Positions 9,040 through 17,410 of a DNA stretch of 33,236 nucleotides are shown here, piece after piece (the stretch's first letter is position 1; the number at the start of each line of letters is the position of its first letter). The position numbers and the translations under genes were made by a program. The notes beneath the pieces were generated by a model. That model ran no database searches. It was given only the letters and a program-made list of their open reading frames with translations, and had not been told where the DNA came from. Source of the stretch: Curvivirga aplysinae (GTDB taxonomy: Bacteria > Pseudomonadota > Alphaproteobacteria > UBA8366 > Aestuariispiraceae); NCBI RefSeq assembly GCF_009711445.1, contig NZ_SMMC01000187.1:1-33236 (forward strand), written 5' to 3'.

Positions 9040-10323
9040 ATGAAAAGTGATATTTCCAATACGGAATATTTATTCCGTCCGGGGCAATGGTTTATCGGCG
9101 GTCAAATGATGTTTGTAGCCTTTGGCGCATTGGTGCTCGTGCCATTGTTAACCGGCCTTGATCCTAATGTAGCTTTGTTTACAGCAGGTCTTGGTACATT
9201 GATCTTCCAGATCTGTACTCGCGGTCAAGTACCAGTTTTCTTGGCTTCTTCTTTTGCCTTTATTGCGCCTATTATTTACGGCGTGCAAACATGGGGTATC
9301 CCAGCAACATTATCCGGTTTGGCGGCTGCTGGTTTGCTTTATGTGGTGATCAGTTTTGTGATCCGTATCAAGGGTAGTGAAATCCTGACCAAATTTTTAC
9401 CACCTGTGGTAACAGGCCCTGTCATCATGGTGATTGGTTTAATCTTGGCACCTGTTGGTGTGAATTTAGCGCTTGGTAAAACAGGTGATGGTGCAGGCAT
9501 TTTAGTTGCACAAAGTGATGCATTGATCATTGCTGGGGCATCACTTGGAACTACATTGATTGCTGCGATTATGGGACGTGGTTTGATCCGTATTGTACCG
9601 ATCCTTTTGGGGGTGATTGTCGGGTATGTGACATCTATCCTTCTTGGTATGTTTACTGGTAATCCAATCGTAGATTTTGCTGCTGTTGGAAATGCATCTT
9701 GGTTTACAATTCCTGACTTCACATTACCTGAATGGAATTGGCAGGCAGTGTTATTTATTCTTCCGGTCGCGTTAGCACCTGCCATCGAACATTTCGGTGA
9801 TATTCTTGCAATCCGCAGTGTGACAGGTAAAGACTATCTGAAGAAGCCGGGTATTCAAAACACGATGCTTGGCGATGGTCTTGCGACTTCTGCGGCAAGT
9901 TTCTTAGGTGGCCCGCCAAATACCACATATTCAGAAGTGACTGGGGCGGTTGCTTTAACACGTGCATTTAATCCCGCGATCATGACATGGGCGGCAGTTT
10001 GGGCGATTGCGTTATCATTTGTTGGAAAACTGGGTGCCGTTTTACAAACTATCCCGACACCAGTGATGGGCGGTATATTGGTTCTGCTATTCGGTATGAT
10101 TACGGTGGTGGGTTTGAACACTTTGGTGAAATCCAAAGATGATATCATGACCCCACGTAACATGATCATTATTTCCATGATCCTTGTTCTAGGTATTGGT
10201 GGTCTTGAAGTATCTGTCGGTGGTTTTGCTCTTGGTGGTATCGGGCTTGCTGGTATCGTTGGTATTGTCTTGAATTTGATTCTGCCTGCGAAAATTCATA
10301 TTGAAAAAGAGGAAGAAGCTTAA
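9040..10323 (+). CDS. uraA: Uracil permease, NCS2 family
   Basis: A 427-residue nucleobase:cation symporter-2 permease with about 14 membrane segments. The two key glutamates of UraA are present: Glu250 in [10 protein letters not shown] (E. coli E241) and Glu299 in [10 protein letters not shown] (E. coli E290). The substrate-contact SSFAF segment is at about 70-74. [10 protein letters not shown] is the uracil-type motif rather than the xanthine or urate type, so proton-coupled uracil uptake across the inner membrane is the likely role. GAGGGA lies 7 bases upstream of the ATG. It is monocistronic, with a perfect hairpin downstream. The 178 bases upstream, shared with the divergent ygiQ-like gene, show no riboswitch that I recognise. 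Confidence 0.9.
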   Translation: MKSDISNTEYLFRPGQWFIGGQMMFVAFGALVLVPLLTGLDPNVALFTAGLGTLIFQICTRGQVPVFLASSFAFIAPIIYGVQTWGIPATLSGLAAAGLLYVVISFVIRIKGSEILTKFLPPVVTGPVIMVIGLILAPVGVNLALGKTGDGAGILVAQSDALIIAGASLGTTLIAAIMGRGLIRIVPILLGVIVGYVTSILLGMFTGNPIVDFAAVGNASWFTIPDFTLPEWNWQAVLFILPVALAPAIEHFGDILAIRSVTGKDYLKKPGIQNTMLGDGLATSAASFLGGPPNTTYSEVTGAVALTRAFNPAIMTWAAVWAIALSFVGKLGAVLQTIPTPVMGGILVLLFGMITVVGLNTLVKSKDDIMTPRNMIIISMILVLGIGGLEVSVGGFALGGIGLAGIVGIVLNLILPAKIHIEKEEEA

Positions 10324-10351
10324 GCCAGTTTCATTACTCTGTTAGAAGTAA

Positions 10352-10385
10352 ATAACCCCAGTTCAATGATTTGAACTGGGGTTAT
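10352..10385. terminator. Perfect 15-bp hairpin between uraA and GNAT genes
   Basis: ATAACCCCAGTTCAA and its exact complement enclose a TGAT loop, 28 bases after the uraA stop. The following tract (GTTTATTAATTT) is only partly T-rich. It sits between convergent genes and may terminate both. Confidence 0.7.
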
Positions 10386-10403
10386 GTTTATTAATTTCCT
10401 TAG

Positions 10404-10919
10404 TTACCTTAAGCATAACTTCATACTGGGGCCTGAATTGGTGAAACCCTCACGATTGTAGAAAGAGATGGCGCGTGGTCCGCCAATAATGTCAGGCGCG
10501 TTTACTTCTAAACAACTCCAAGCTTTCTCTTTGCCATGTTCAATGGCTGCATGCAAAAGTCTTACCCCAACACGACGTGATCGAAAATTTGGATCCACAA
10601 AGAATTCCATGATTTGTCCAAATCGGCCTTTTGCATAAAGTGCCACCGTTTCTGTTAGGGTCATAACACCAACAGGTTTTCGAGCCCCAGTATCTTCGGT
10701 TTGTGCGAAAGCAAGAAAGGCAGTGAATTTATGGCCTTCTTCTTCAAAAAGCATATGACAAGTATTATAGATTTCCTCATCAGAAACATGCAGCCTTGTG
10801 CCGCTGGTTTCACTAACTTCAGATAAAAGTTGATAGACCATGATCGATACTAAATCCGCATCATGTTGTCCGGCTTCAACAATTTCTAACTTTACTGAAT
10901 CTACGTGCATTGATCTCAT
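10404..10919 (-). CDS. GNAT family N-acetyltransferase
   Basis: A 171-residue protein with the GNAT acetyl-CoA fold. Motif A is visible as FFVDPNFRSRRVGVRLLHAAIEHG (about 110-133), and the C-terminal FYNREGF (about 155-161) is the typical motif B end. The substrate is not predictable. The ATG at 10919 has AGGG 7 bases upstream; Met4 at 10910 is an alternative with a weaker GAG. It lies downstream of moaE on the same strand across a 96-base gap, so it could be read through from the molybdopterin operon or have its own promoter. The hairpin at 10352-10385 follows it. Confidence 0.82.
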   Translation of the reverse strand: MRSMHVDSVKLEIVEAGQHDADLVSIMVYQLLSEVSETSGTRLHVSDEEIYNTCHMLFEEEGHKFTAFLAFAQTEDTGARKPVGVMTLTETVALYAKGRFGQIMEFFVDPNFRSRRVGVRLLHAAIEHGKEKAWSCLEVNAPDIIGGPRAISFYNREGFTNSGPSMKLCLR

Positions 10920-11015
10920 TCTTATACCCTATGGTTGTGGTTTGTGCCGCAATTCTTCCCCCAAAGAATTGATCTTCCTCATACTAATAACAAATATTTG
11001 CATTTTGGAATATAC

Positions 11016-11489
11016 TTAGTTTTTGTTCCAACGTTCAGTTGCCTGATCGTCGCTGTCTCGGGCTTCAACCCAATTCTCTTTACCGCTTTCGTCTTCTTCA
11101 ACTTTCCAGAAAGGGGCCTTTGTTTTCAGCCAATCAATAAGAAAATGGCAGGCTTCAAATGCAGCTTCACGATGGGCGGAACTTGCCGCTACCAATACAA
11201 TTTGCTCACCTGCATCCATACGTCCATAACGATGGATAATCAGGCTGCTTTCCAACGGCCATCTTTCATGTGCCTCAGTTTCGATACGTTCCAGCATTTT
11301 TTCAGTCATGCCGGGATAGTGTTCAAGCGTCATGGCAGCTGATCTTGTCATTTCACCGTCATCTGTTTTGGTCATGTCGCGTACCAAGCCTACAAAACTG
11401 CATAATCCACCAATGGCATGATTGCCGTCGGTTAATTGTTTGAGTTCCATGCCCAGATCGAAATCTTCTACTTGTACCCGAACGGCCAT
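11016..11489 (-). CDS. moaE: Molybdopterin synthase catalytic subunit
   Basis: MoaE, 157 residues, the large subunit of molybdopterin synthase, which inserts dithiolene sulfur from MoaD thiocarboxylate into cyclic pyranopterin monophosphate in the cytoplasm. The catalytic lysines of the family are in DWLKTKAPFWKVE as Lys122 and Lys129, matching E. coli K119 and K126. SFVGLVRD and HRYGRMDAGE are further family motifs. It is the last gene of the pgsA-mobB-moeA-moaD-moaE run and starts 4 bases after the moaD stop. The tail after about residue 135 is acidic and slightly longer than in E. coli. Confidence 0.95.
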   Translation of the reverse strand: MAVRVQVEDFDLGMELKQLTDGNHAIGGLCSFVGLVRDMTKTDDGEMTRSAAMTLEHYPGMTEKMLERIETEAHERWPLESSLIIHRYGRMDAGEQIVLVAASSAHREAAFEACHFLIDWLKTKAPFWKVEEDESGKENWVEARDSDDQATERWNKN

Positions 11490-11493
11490 AATT

Positions 11494-11745
11494 TTAGCCT
11501 CCGGTCACGGGTGGAAAGAAGGCAACTTCGTCACCGGATTGGACTGTTGCATTGAAATCGGCAAATTCCTGATTGATGGCAACTTTGATCGCAGAAGTAT
11601 CTTTGAAGGCATCGGCATAATGGTCACCTTCGCTTCTCAACCAATCCACCAATTGTGAGACCGTTGTTACATTGGCAGGAATATCTTTGCGTTCTTCACC
11701 GGTACCTATTTTCTGGCGTAACCAAGCAAAATACAAAATTTTCAT
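11494..11745 (-). CDS. moaD: Molybdopterin synthase sulfur carrier subunit
   Basis: MoaD, 83 residues, a ubiquitin-like sulfur carrier. It begins MKILYFAWLRQKIG and ends PPVTGG; the C-terminal Gly-Gly is the site of adenylation and thiocarboxylation. Its start overlaps the moeA stop by four bases (ATGA), which implies translational coupling. moaE follows directly, as expected for the two subunits of one enzyme. Confidence 0.95.
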   Translation of the reverse strand: MKILYFAWLRQKIGTGEERKDIPANVTTVSQLVDWLRSEGDHYADAFKDTSAIKVAINQEFADFNATVQSGDEVAFFPPVTGG

Positions 11746-13019
11746 AATGTTAATAATCCTTCGATTGGAAGAAAGAATACTTGTTGGTCCGTTTTGGGGT
11801 TTTCCAAATCAGTTCTCAATAACATGAAACCATCTGCACCTTCCAAAGAAGAAAGGATAGCAGCACCACTTTTCCCAAATCGTTTAACATAAGGAAGGCC
11901 TGCTGCGTTGGTATCACCTGTCAAGCTGCAGCGTAAGTATTCTTCGCGTCCTGCTTTCTTTTTAATGTCTTCTGCTAAGATAGATGGGAAGCGCATCGGG
12001 AATTTTAAAGACATGCCAGATAAAATTTGGATGATGACCCGACCCACTATATTGCAGGTGAGGAATGCTGCCACTGGATTACCGGGTAATCCCAAGACTG
12101 GTGTGGATTTTCCATCTTGTTGCAGTAAGCCCATGCCTACAGGCCGGCCGGGTTTAATGGCCAGTTTCCAAAAATTTAAATTACCATTGGCTTTGATGGT
12201 ATTGCAAAGATGATCTTCTTCGCCCACAGACATACCAGCACTGCTTACCAGTAGATCGTGGTCTCTGGCAGTTTTTAAAAATGCTTCTTCCATGGCTTTT
12301 GGATCATCAGGTAATATACCCAGATCCGTAACGTCACATCCCCATCCTTCAAGTAAAGAAAGAAGCATGGGACGATTAGCATCAAAAATTCCACCCTTTG
12401 GCAAATCTGTCCCCGGTTCATTTACTTCGTCACCAGATGAAAATAGCGCGATTGAAAGCTTTTTATAGACGGGTAAAATTGCGTAACCTTGTGCAGCAGC
12501 AATTGCGATTTGAGGGGCTGATAATTTTTGGCCCGCTTTTAGTACAACCTTACCAGCTTGCATATCTTCACCGGCATTGCGGCTATTTGCCCCTAGTTTA
12601 ATACCGGGAAGCAACGTGACTTTACCATCCGCTTCAACGGTATCTTCTTGCATCATTACCGTATCTGCGCCTTCTGGCATGGGGGCACCCGTAAAGATAC
12701 GAATAGCTTCTTTTTCGGCCAATGGACGACCTAAAAACTGGCCAGCTGCAATACGGGCTCCTACAGGTAAAATGGTGTTTTCGGAACTAGAAAGATCGCT
12801 AAATCGAACGGCATATCCGTCGACGGCGGAATTATTGTGAGGAGGGACGTTGTGATTGGCAATAATGTCCTCAGCCAAAACATGATTTTGACATTCTGCC
12901 AAAGGAAGTAAAACCTTCTGAGCTACAGGAAGTAAATTTTCTTTTAGATGTTTGATCGCTTTTTCCAGTGGCAAAAGTTCACCACCCGCATCAAAACAAC
13001 TATCTGTTAATTGGGCCAT
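11742..13019 (-). CDS. moeA: Molybdopterin molybdenumtransferase
   Basis: MoeA, 425 residues from the start chosen here, inserts molybdate into adenylated molybdopterin. Family motifs appear in order: NSAVDGYAVR (about 63-72), FTGAPMPEGADTVMMQED (109-126), NAGEDM (148-153), ALFSSGDEVNEPG (191-203) and SSAGMSVGEEDH (259-270). The ATG at 13019 has AGGGG 6 bases upstream. An upstream in-frame start at 13052 would add 11 residues and overlap mobB, so it is not used. The start lies 10 bases after the mobB stop, and the stop overlaps moaD by four bases. The operon context matches its role in the final step of cofactor synthesis. Confidence 0.95.
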   Translation of the reverse strand: MAQLTDSCFDAGGELLPLEKAIKHLKENLLPVAQKVLLPLAECQNHVLAEDIIANHNVPPHNNSAVDGYAVRFSDLSSSENTILPVGARIAAGQFLGRPLAEKEAIRIFTGAPMPEGADTVMMQEDTVEADGKVTLLPGIKLGANSRNAGEDMQAGKVVLKAGQKLSAPQIAIAAAQGYAILPVYKKLSIALFSSGDEVNEPGTDLPKGGIFDANRPMLLSLLEGWGCDVTDLGILPDDPKAMEEAFLKTARDHDLLVSSAGMSVGEEDHLCNTIKANGNLNFWKLAIKPGRPVGMGLLQQDGKSTPVLGLPGNPVAAFLTCNIVGRVIIQILSGMSLKFPMRFPSILAEDIKKKAGREEYLRCSLTGDTNAAGLPYVKRFGKSGAAILSSLEGADGFMLLRTDLENPKTDQQVFFLPIEGLLTL

Positions 13020-13029
13020 ATCGGTCCCC

Positions 13030-13533
13030 TTACGCCAAGCCTGTATGATCAAGGATAAAATCTAAAACTTCTTCCAGATTATTCAAGTCTAGTAATTTAC
13101 AATGATCCGGAAGGTTTGGGATGTGTTCATCACTTGCAACTGCAACAACATGATTATCTTGTAGGGCCAGTAACTCTTTGCCGATGCTAGGGCGGTGGAT
13201 TTCAAGTTTATCAATTGGATCAAATTTGAAACCTTCCACTAACAATAAATCCACGGGAGTCATTTTTGCAATAAGTTCATTTAAAGTTGGTTCAGCTTCT
13301 TTTCGTAATTCATGGAGGAGCGCCCATCTTGAGCCTGATGCTACCATAACCTCAGTGGCGCCTGCATGACGATGTTCGTAAGAATCCTTACCTGGTGTAT
13401 CAATATCGAAGTTGTGATGCGCATGTTTAATTGTTGAAAGTTTGATGCCTTTCGCCGTTAAGGCAGGAATCAGTTGCTTTACAAGGGTGGTTTTACCACT
13501 ACCACTCCACCCGGCAAGGCCGAATACTTTCAT
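13030..13533 (-). CDS. mobB: Molybdopterin-guanine dinucleotide biosynthesis adapter MobB
   Basis: MobB, 167 residues, a GTP-binding adapter that assists MobA in attaching GMP to molybdopterin. A Walker A motif, GWSGSGKTT, is at residues 8-16, followed by TIKHAHHNFDID and DSYEHRHAGA, which are MobB signatures, and LLLVEGFK near 96-103. It starts 1 base after the pgsA stop and ends 10 bases before moeA. mobA itself is not in the window. Presence of MobB suggests the organism makes guanine-dinucleotide forms of the cofactor for DMSO-reductase-family enzymes. Confidence 0.93.
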   Translation of the reverse strand: MKVFGLAGWSGSGKTTLVKQLIPALTAKGIKLSTIKHAHHNFDIDTPGKDSYEHRHAGATEVMVASGSRWALLHELRKEAEPTLNELIAKMTPVDLLLVEGFKFDPIDKLEIHRPSIGKELLALQDNHVVAVASDEHIPNLPDHCKLLDLNNLEEVLDFILDHTGLA

Positions 13534-13534
13534 T

Positions 13535-14122
13535 TTATTTGTCCTGATTTTTAAGAGCGGCCATATCCGTTTCAGTCATGTGACGTAAACCAGCGCGTAA
13601 GTAATCGAAGCCTGTAATAACCGTCAATACTGCTGCTGCCCAGATCATTGCACGTCCGATATCATGGGCAGGTAAAATGCTTTCAGCAGCATTTCCAATG
13701 AGCAAGAAGCCCAAAGCTAACATTTGAATGGTTGTTTTCCATTTAGCGAGCTTACTAACTGGAACACCAATCTGGACTTCAGCTAAATGTTCACGTAATC
13801 CGGAAACGGTAATTTCACGAATAAGGATAATCAGGCAGGCGATGATATCTACGCCATCTAATTGACCAGTTGCTGCAACCATCAAAATGATAGAGGCAAC
13901 AAGTAGTTTATCTGCGATTGGGTCTAGGAAGCGGCCCAAGTTTGAGACCTGATTCATGGAACGAGCAGCCCAACCATCAAAGAAGTCTGTAATACATGCA
14001 AGAACATAAAGGCCAAGCATCACCCATCGAATCGTTGGACTGTCAAAAAAGAACAGCACAACGATCGGCGGTATCACGAGAATGCGTGATAAGGTAAGCA
14101 AATTTGGGAGGCTGGTGATCAT
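13535..14122 (-). CDS. pgsA: CDP-diacylglycerol-glycerol-3-phosphate 3-phosphatidyltransferase
   Basis: PgsA, 195 residues, an inner-membrane CDP-alcohol phosphatidyltransferase making phosphatidylglycerol phosphate from CDP-diacylglycerol and glycerol-3-phosphate. The family motif D-x2-D-G-x2-A-R-x8-G-x3-D-x3-D is complete: Asp46, Asp49, Arg54, Gly63, Asp67, Asp71. Four to six hydrophobic segments are seen. Its GAGGGA sequence abuts the ATG directly, an unusual spacing that may lower translation. It heads the tight run into the Moco genes, and uvrC lies 111 bases upstream on the same strand. Confidence 0.93.
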   Translation of the reverse strand: MITSLPNLLTLSRILVIPPIVVLFFFDSPTIRWVMLGLYVLACITDFFDGWAARSMNQVSNLGRFLDPIADKLLVASIILMVAATGQLDGVDIIACLIILIREITVSGLREHLAEVQIGVPVSKLAKWKTTIQMLALGFLLIGNAAESILPAHDIGRAMIWAAAVLTVITGFDYLRAGLRHMTETDMAALKNQDK

Positions 14123-14233
14123 TCCCTCAAGACCCTGTAAGAAGCAGTTTTTCTATTCTATGCATTAAACCTGTTAGACAGCTTTTATAACGGCACAGGC
14201 CTCAACGCAAATGTTTATCCTATATAGGTTTAA

Positions 14234-16165
14234 TTAACTGTTATGAAAGTGGTTATAGATTTTTTCTGCGACGGCTTCGGATATACCTTCAACCGCACCT
14301 AAATCTTGCATACCTGCACGAGAAACAGCTTTCGCAGAACCAAAATGCAGCAATAACGCTTTCTTACGTTTTGCCCCAATGCCGGCAATTTCATCAAGCG
14401 GATTGCGTCCCATATCTTTCTTGCGTTTCTTTCTATGAGACCCAATTGCAAAACGATGTGATTCATCACGCAAACGTTGGATAAAGTATAAGACAGGGTC
14501 TTTGTGATCTAACATAAAGGCAGGCTTGTCGGGTAAGTGAATTTTTTCACGTCCCGCATTACGTTCAACACCTTTCGCCACTCCCATAACGGCAATTTCA
14601 TTTAGTAAGCCAAGTTCTTCCAAAACTTCAATTGCAACATTTAGCTGTCCGGCACCACCGTCAATGATTAGTAGATCGGGCCAATTGTCACTGCTGCGTT
14701 CAGGGTCTTCCTTGAGGGCTCTTTTGAAACGACGTGTTAACATCTCACGCATCATGGCAAAATCATCACCGCCGAATTCACCTGCTTCCTTACCTGCTGT
14801 TTTAATATTGAATTTCCGATAGGCGTTTTTCATAAAACCTTCAGGGCCTGCAACGATCATCGCACCGATCGCACTGCTCCCTTGAATATGACTATTATCA
14901 TACACTTCAATACGGTTCAGAGTGACTTCCAGCTTCAGTTTTTCTGATAAGGCATCTAATAGGCGACGCTGTGATGAGCTTTCTGCTAAGCGTCGTTCCA
15001 GAGCTTCTCTGGCATTATTTTCTGCATAATCCAAAATCTTGCGACGATCCCCACGTTGAGGTTGCGTGATCGTAACTTTACGTTCGCTGCGTTGTGTAAA
15101 GGCCTCACATAAAAGATCGATTTCAACAGGCAAAATATTGGTTAAAATCTGTTGGGGTATCGGTTTGTTATCATAGAATTGTCCAATAAAAGCTGCCACA
15201 ACCTCTTCCAAGGGGGCTTCTTTCGCATGATTGGGGAAGTAGGATCTGTTGCCATTATTTCTGCCTCCACGGAAAAAGAAGACTTGAATGCAGCTTTGAC
15301 CACCTTGGTGATAGAGTGCCATTACATCCGCATCGGCAACACCTGATAGATTAATATCCTGTTGTGAATGGATTTGTGCCATGGCGCGAATACGATCTCT
15401 TAAAGCGGCTGCTTTTTCAAAGTCCAATTCTTCGCTGGCTTTTTGCATATCATTCACAAGCTTGTTCTGTATTTCCTGACTTTTCCCTGACAGAAAATCG
15501 CGGGCTTGCTCGACAGTCTCGGCATATTCGTTGGGAGATATCTTATCTACACAGGGCGCAGAACATCTTTTGATTTGATATTGTAGGCAAGCACGACTGC
15601 GGTTGCTGTAAACGCCATCTGAACATGTGCGGAGTAAGAAAGCACGTTGAAGGACATTAATCGTTCTATTTACCGCCCCAGCAGAGGCAAAAGGACCAAA
15701 ATAATCTCCTTTAGTTTTTCGGGCACCACGATGTTTTATGAGTTGGGGTGTTTCATGATCTCGACGAATGAGGATATCTGGGAAAGTTTTGTCATCACGT
15801 AATAAAACATTATAGCGAGGCTTAAGCTTCTTGATGAGGTTATTTTCCAGTAACAACGCCTCAACTTCAGTATGACAGATCACAAATTCCATAGATTGAG
15901 TAAGAGCAATCATACGCTGGATGCGAATGGTCAGCTTGTTTGGTCTGGTATAACTCGCAACACGTTTTTTTAGGTTATTGGCTTTCCCCACATATAAAGG
16001 TTGTCCCGATTTATCCAACATTCGATACACGCCAGGACTATCACCCAAATGCACCAAATAGGATTTAATTACAGCGACACCATGTTCCAAACTGGTGATG
16101 GATTGATCCTGATTTAGTATATTGTTTTCAGTTTGTTCTGAATTTTTATCTATGATTTCGGGCAT
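14234..16165 (-). CDS. uvrC: Excinuclease ABC subunit C
   Basis: UvrC, 643 residues, makes the dual incisions in nucleotide excision repair with UvrA and UvrB. The N-terminal GIY-YIG nuclease starts at PGVYRML (about 44-50) and continues PLYVGKANNLKKR. The UVR (UvrB-binding) motif is near QKASEELDFEKAAALRDRI. The C-terminal RNase H-like nuclease has YDNSHIQG, LLIIDGGAGQL and DESHRFAIGSHRKKR. A helix-hairpin-helix pair follows (IAGIGAKRKKALLLHFG and VEGISEAVAEKI). It has about 40 N-terminal residues before the GIY domain, rather long. No strong ribosome binding site precedes the ATG. It is upstream of pgsA on the same strand. Confidence 0.96.
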   Translation of the reverse strand: MPEIIDKNSEQTENNILNQDQSITSLEHGVAVIKSYLVHLGDSPGVYRMLDKSGQPLYVGKANNLKKRVASYTRPNKLTIRIQRMIALTQSMEFVICHTEVEALLLENNLIKKLKPRYNVLLRDDKTFPDILIRRDHETPQLIKHRGARKTKGDYFGPFASAGAVNRTINVLQRAFLLRTCSDGVYSNRSRACLQYQIKRCSAPCVDKISPNEYAETVEQARDFLSGKSQEIQNKLVNDMQKASEELDFEKAAALRDRIRAMAQIHSQQDINLSGVADADVMALYHQGGQSCIQVFFFRGGRNNGNRSYFPNHAKEAPLEEVVAAFIGQFYDNKPIPQQILTNILPVEIDLLCEAFTQRSERKVTITQPQRGDRRKILDYAENNAREALERRLAESSSQRRLLDALSEKLKLEVTLNRIEVYDNSHIQGSSAIGAMIVAGPEGFMKNAYRKFNIKTAGKEAGEFGGDDFAMMREMLTRRFKRALKEDPERSSDNWPDLLIIDGGAGQLNVAIEVLEELGLLNEIAVMGVAKGVERNAGREKIHLPDKPAFMLDHKDPVLYFIQRLRDESHRFAIGSHRKKRKKDMGRNPLDEIAGIGAKRKKALLLHFGSAKAVSRAGMQDLGAVEGISEAVAEKIYNHFHNS

Positions 16166-16537
16166 GATTTCATTCGAGTTTGAGTTTTAAGAATTACCTA
16201 AAAATTAATCTATCTCACTGATACTTTGGCAGGAATCCTCATTTATGACAACTATCCACGATTCCTGTGGATAACTTATTGGATAACTTGGGGGTCGAAA
16301 CAGCAAACACGGAGTTTTGCTTTGCTTCGACCAGTTTGCCTAAAAAATAGGCATAATTTTTAAGTTGTTGATTTTAAACGTCAATAATAAAAATCAAATG
16401 TAAATAAATTATTAAAATAGTTCCGCAACGGGATTATTTTAACATTTGGATAATGCAATTCAAGCTTGTGAAAAACTTTTTGTCTAAATTGCATAGAGTT
16501 ATTGAAAAAAGGGATTTTCCGTTAAAAAAGAGCAGCT
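16166..16537. other. AT-rich 372-base gap with DnaA-box-like sites and dyads
   Basis: The gap between the SDR gene and uvrC codes for nothing I can support. It holds one perfect DnaA box (TGTGGATAA, 16266-16274), near matches at 16445-16453 (TTTGGATAA) and 16281-16286, a very AT-rich stretch at about 16332-16435, a dyad GGTCGAA/TTCGACC (16293-16299 and 16326-16332), and another dyad ATGCAATT/AATTGCAT (16453-16460 and 16487-16494). It must also carry the uvrC promoter. Whether it is more than a regulated promoter is open. Confidence 0.5.
16266..16274 (-). promoter_or_regulatory. Perfect DnaA box consensus (TTATCCACA on the minus strand)
   Basis: The sequence reads TGTGGATAA on the plus strand, the exact complement of the E. 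coli consensus TTATCCACA. It lies about 100 bases upstream of uvrC. A single 9-base match can occur by chance; the near matches close by raise its interest. Confidence 0.45.
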
Positions 16538-17287
16538 TTATTCTTTAATGTTAACACCGTCTTTTGGTTGTGCCCAACCCAAATGCTCCCCTCCATCCAG
16601 AAGAATTAACTGCCCGGTAGTTGAGCGACTCTTCAATAAAAAAAGTATTGCGTTTGAAATGTCGTCTAATGGGGTTGGTCGTTCTAACGGGATACTTTGC
16701 CATTGTTCTTTAAAATCATCATCATCCTGTCTCTGATTTGGTAGAGTTGGTCCTGGTCCAATTGCATTTACCTGGATTGCGGGTGCCAATGCGCTGGCCA
16801 TGGTTTGGGTTAAGGTCCATAAACCAGCTTTGGATAAGGTATATGACATGAAATGTGGGGTTAGGTTTAAAACGCGTTGATCAATCATATTGATAATATG
16901 CCCGTAACCCGTATTATTTGCTAAGGCTTGAGATAGAATAAACGGAGCCCGCAAATTAGTTTCCATATGCAAATCCCAGCTTTTGCGAGTTACATTTGTA
17001 ATGTCATCTTCTTCAAAGAGAGAGGCATTATTTATCAAAACACTTGGCTTCCCAAAATGCTGACATATACGTGGAACAAGGGATTGAGTTTCCTCCTCTT
17101 TCGACAGATCAGCCTGAAAGCATGCAGCTTGTTGTCCTAAAGAAAGAATCTCTGCCTTTAAGTTTTCTGCCTCTTCATGTGAGCCATTGTAATGTATCGC
17201 GATGTCATATCCCGCTTTTGCAAGTTCGAGCGCGATATGTCGACCAATGCGTTTGGCCGCACCTGTGATAAGAGCAATTTCAGTCAT
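16538..17287 (-). CDS. SDR family oxidoreductase, pteridine-reductase-like
   Basis: A 249-residue short-chain dehydrogenase/reductase. The nucleotide-binding motif TGAAKRIG is at 8-15; Lys-Arg in this loop suggests NADPH. NNAS is at 86-89, and the catalytic pair is Tyr149 and Lys153. The residue 13 before Tyr, normally Ser, is Asp136 in IINMIDQ. That Asp-Tyr-Lys arrangement (D-x12-Y-x3-K) is the one in pteridine reductase PTR1 and related FolM proteins, so reduction of dihydropterins is the likely role, inferred from motifs only. It lies upstream of uvrC on the same strand, across a 372-base gap. A generic SDR with another substrate is the alternative. Confidence 0.82.
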   Translation of the reverse strand: MTEIALITGAAKRIGRHIALELAKAGYDIAIHYNGSHEEAENLKAEILSLGQQAACFQADLSKEEETQSLVPRICQHFGKPSVLINNASLFEEDDITNVTRKSWDLHMETNLRAPFILSQALANNTGYGHIINMIDQRVLNLTPHFMSYTLSKAGLWTLTQTMASALAPAIQVNAIGPGPTLPNQRQDDDDFKEQWQSIPLERPTPLDDISNAILFLLKSRSTTGQLILLDGGEHLGWAQPKDGVNIKE

Positions 17288-17348
17288 ATCTTCTTTGTAG
17301 GGTTTGTGTTTTACGAATTCAAGTCACTAAAGATTTGATTTTGCCACT

Positions 17349-17387
17349 AAAAAAGAAAGGCTCGTCAAATTCATGACAAGCCTTTCT
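17349..17387 (-). terminator. Rho-independent terminator of ilvE
   Basis: AGAAAGGCT-C-GTCA pairs with TGAC-A-AGCCTTTCT (13 pairs and one mismatch) around a 6-base loop. On the minus strand the stem is followed by a run of six T residues. It lies 23 bases beyond the ilvE stop. Confidence 0.88.
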
Positions 17388-17410
17388 ACGAAGCATGTTG
17401 CTAAATAGAT

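Noticed and set aside
9339-9785. 148-residue open frame on the minus strand inside the uracil permease
   Set aside because: It lies wholly within uraA, and its product is Pro/Thr/Ile-rich with no recognisable domain, as expected for an antisense shadow of a membrane protein gene.
10935-11342. 135-residue open frame on the plus strand over moaE
   Set aside because: It is antisense to the well supported moaE gene and shows no protein family features.
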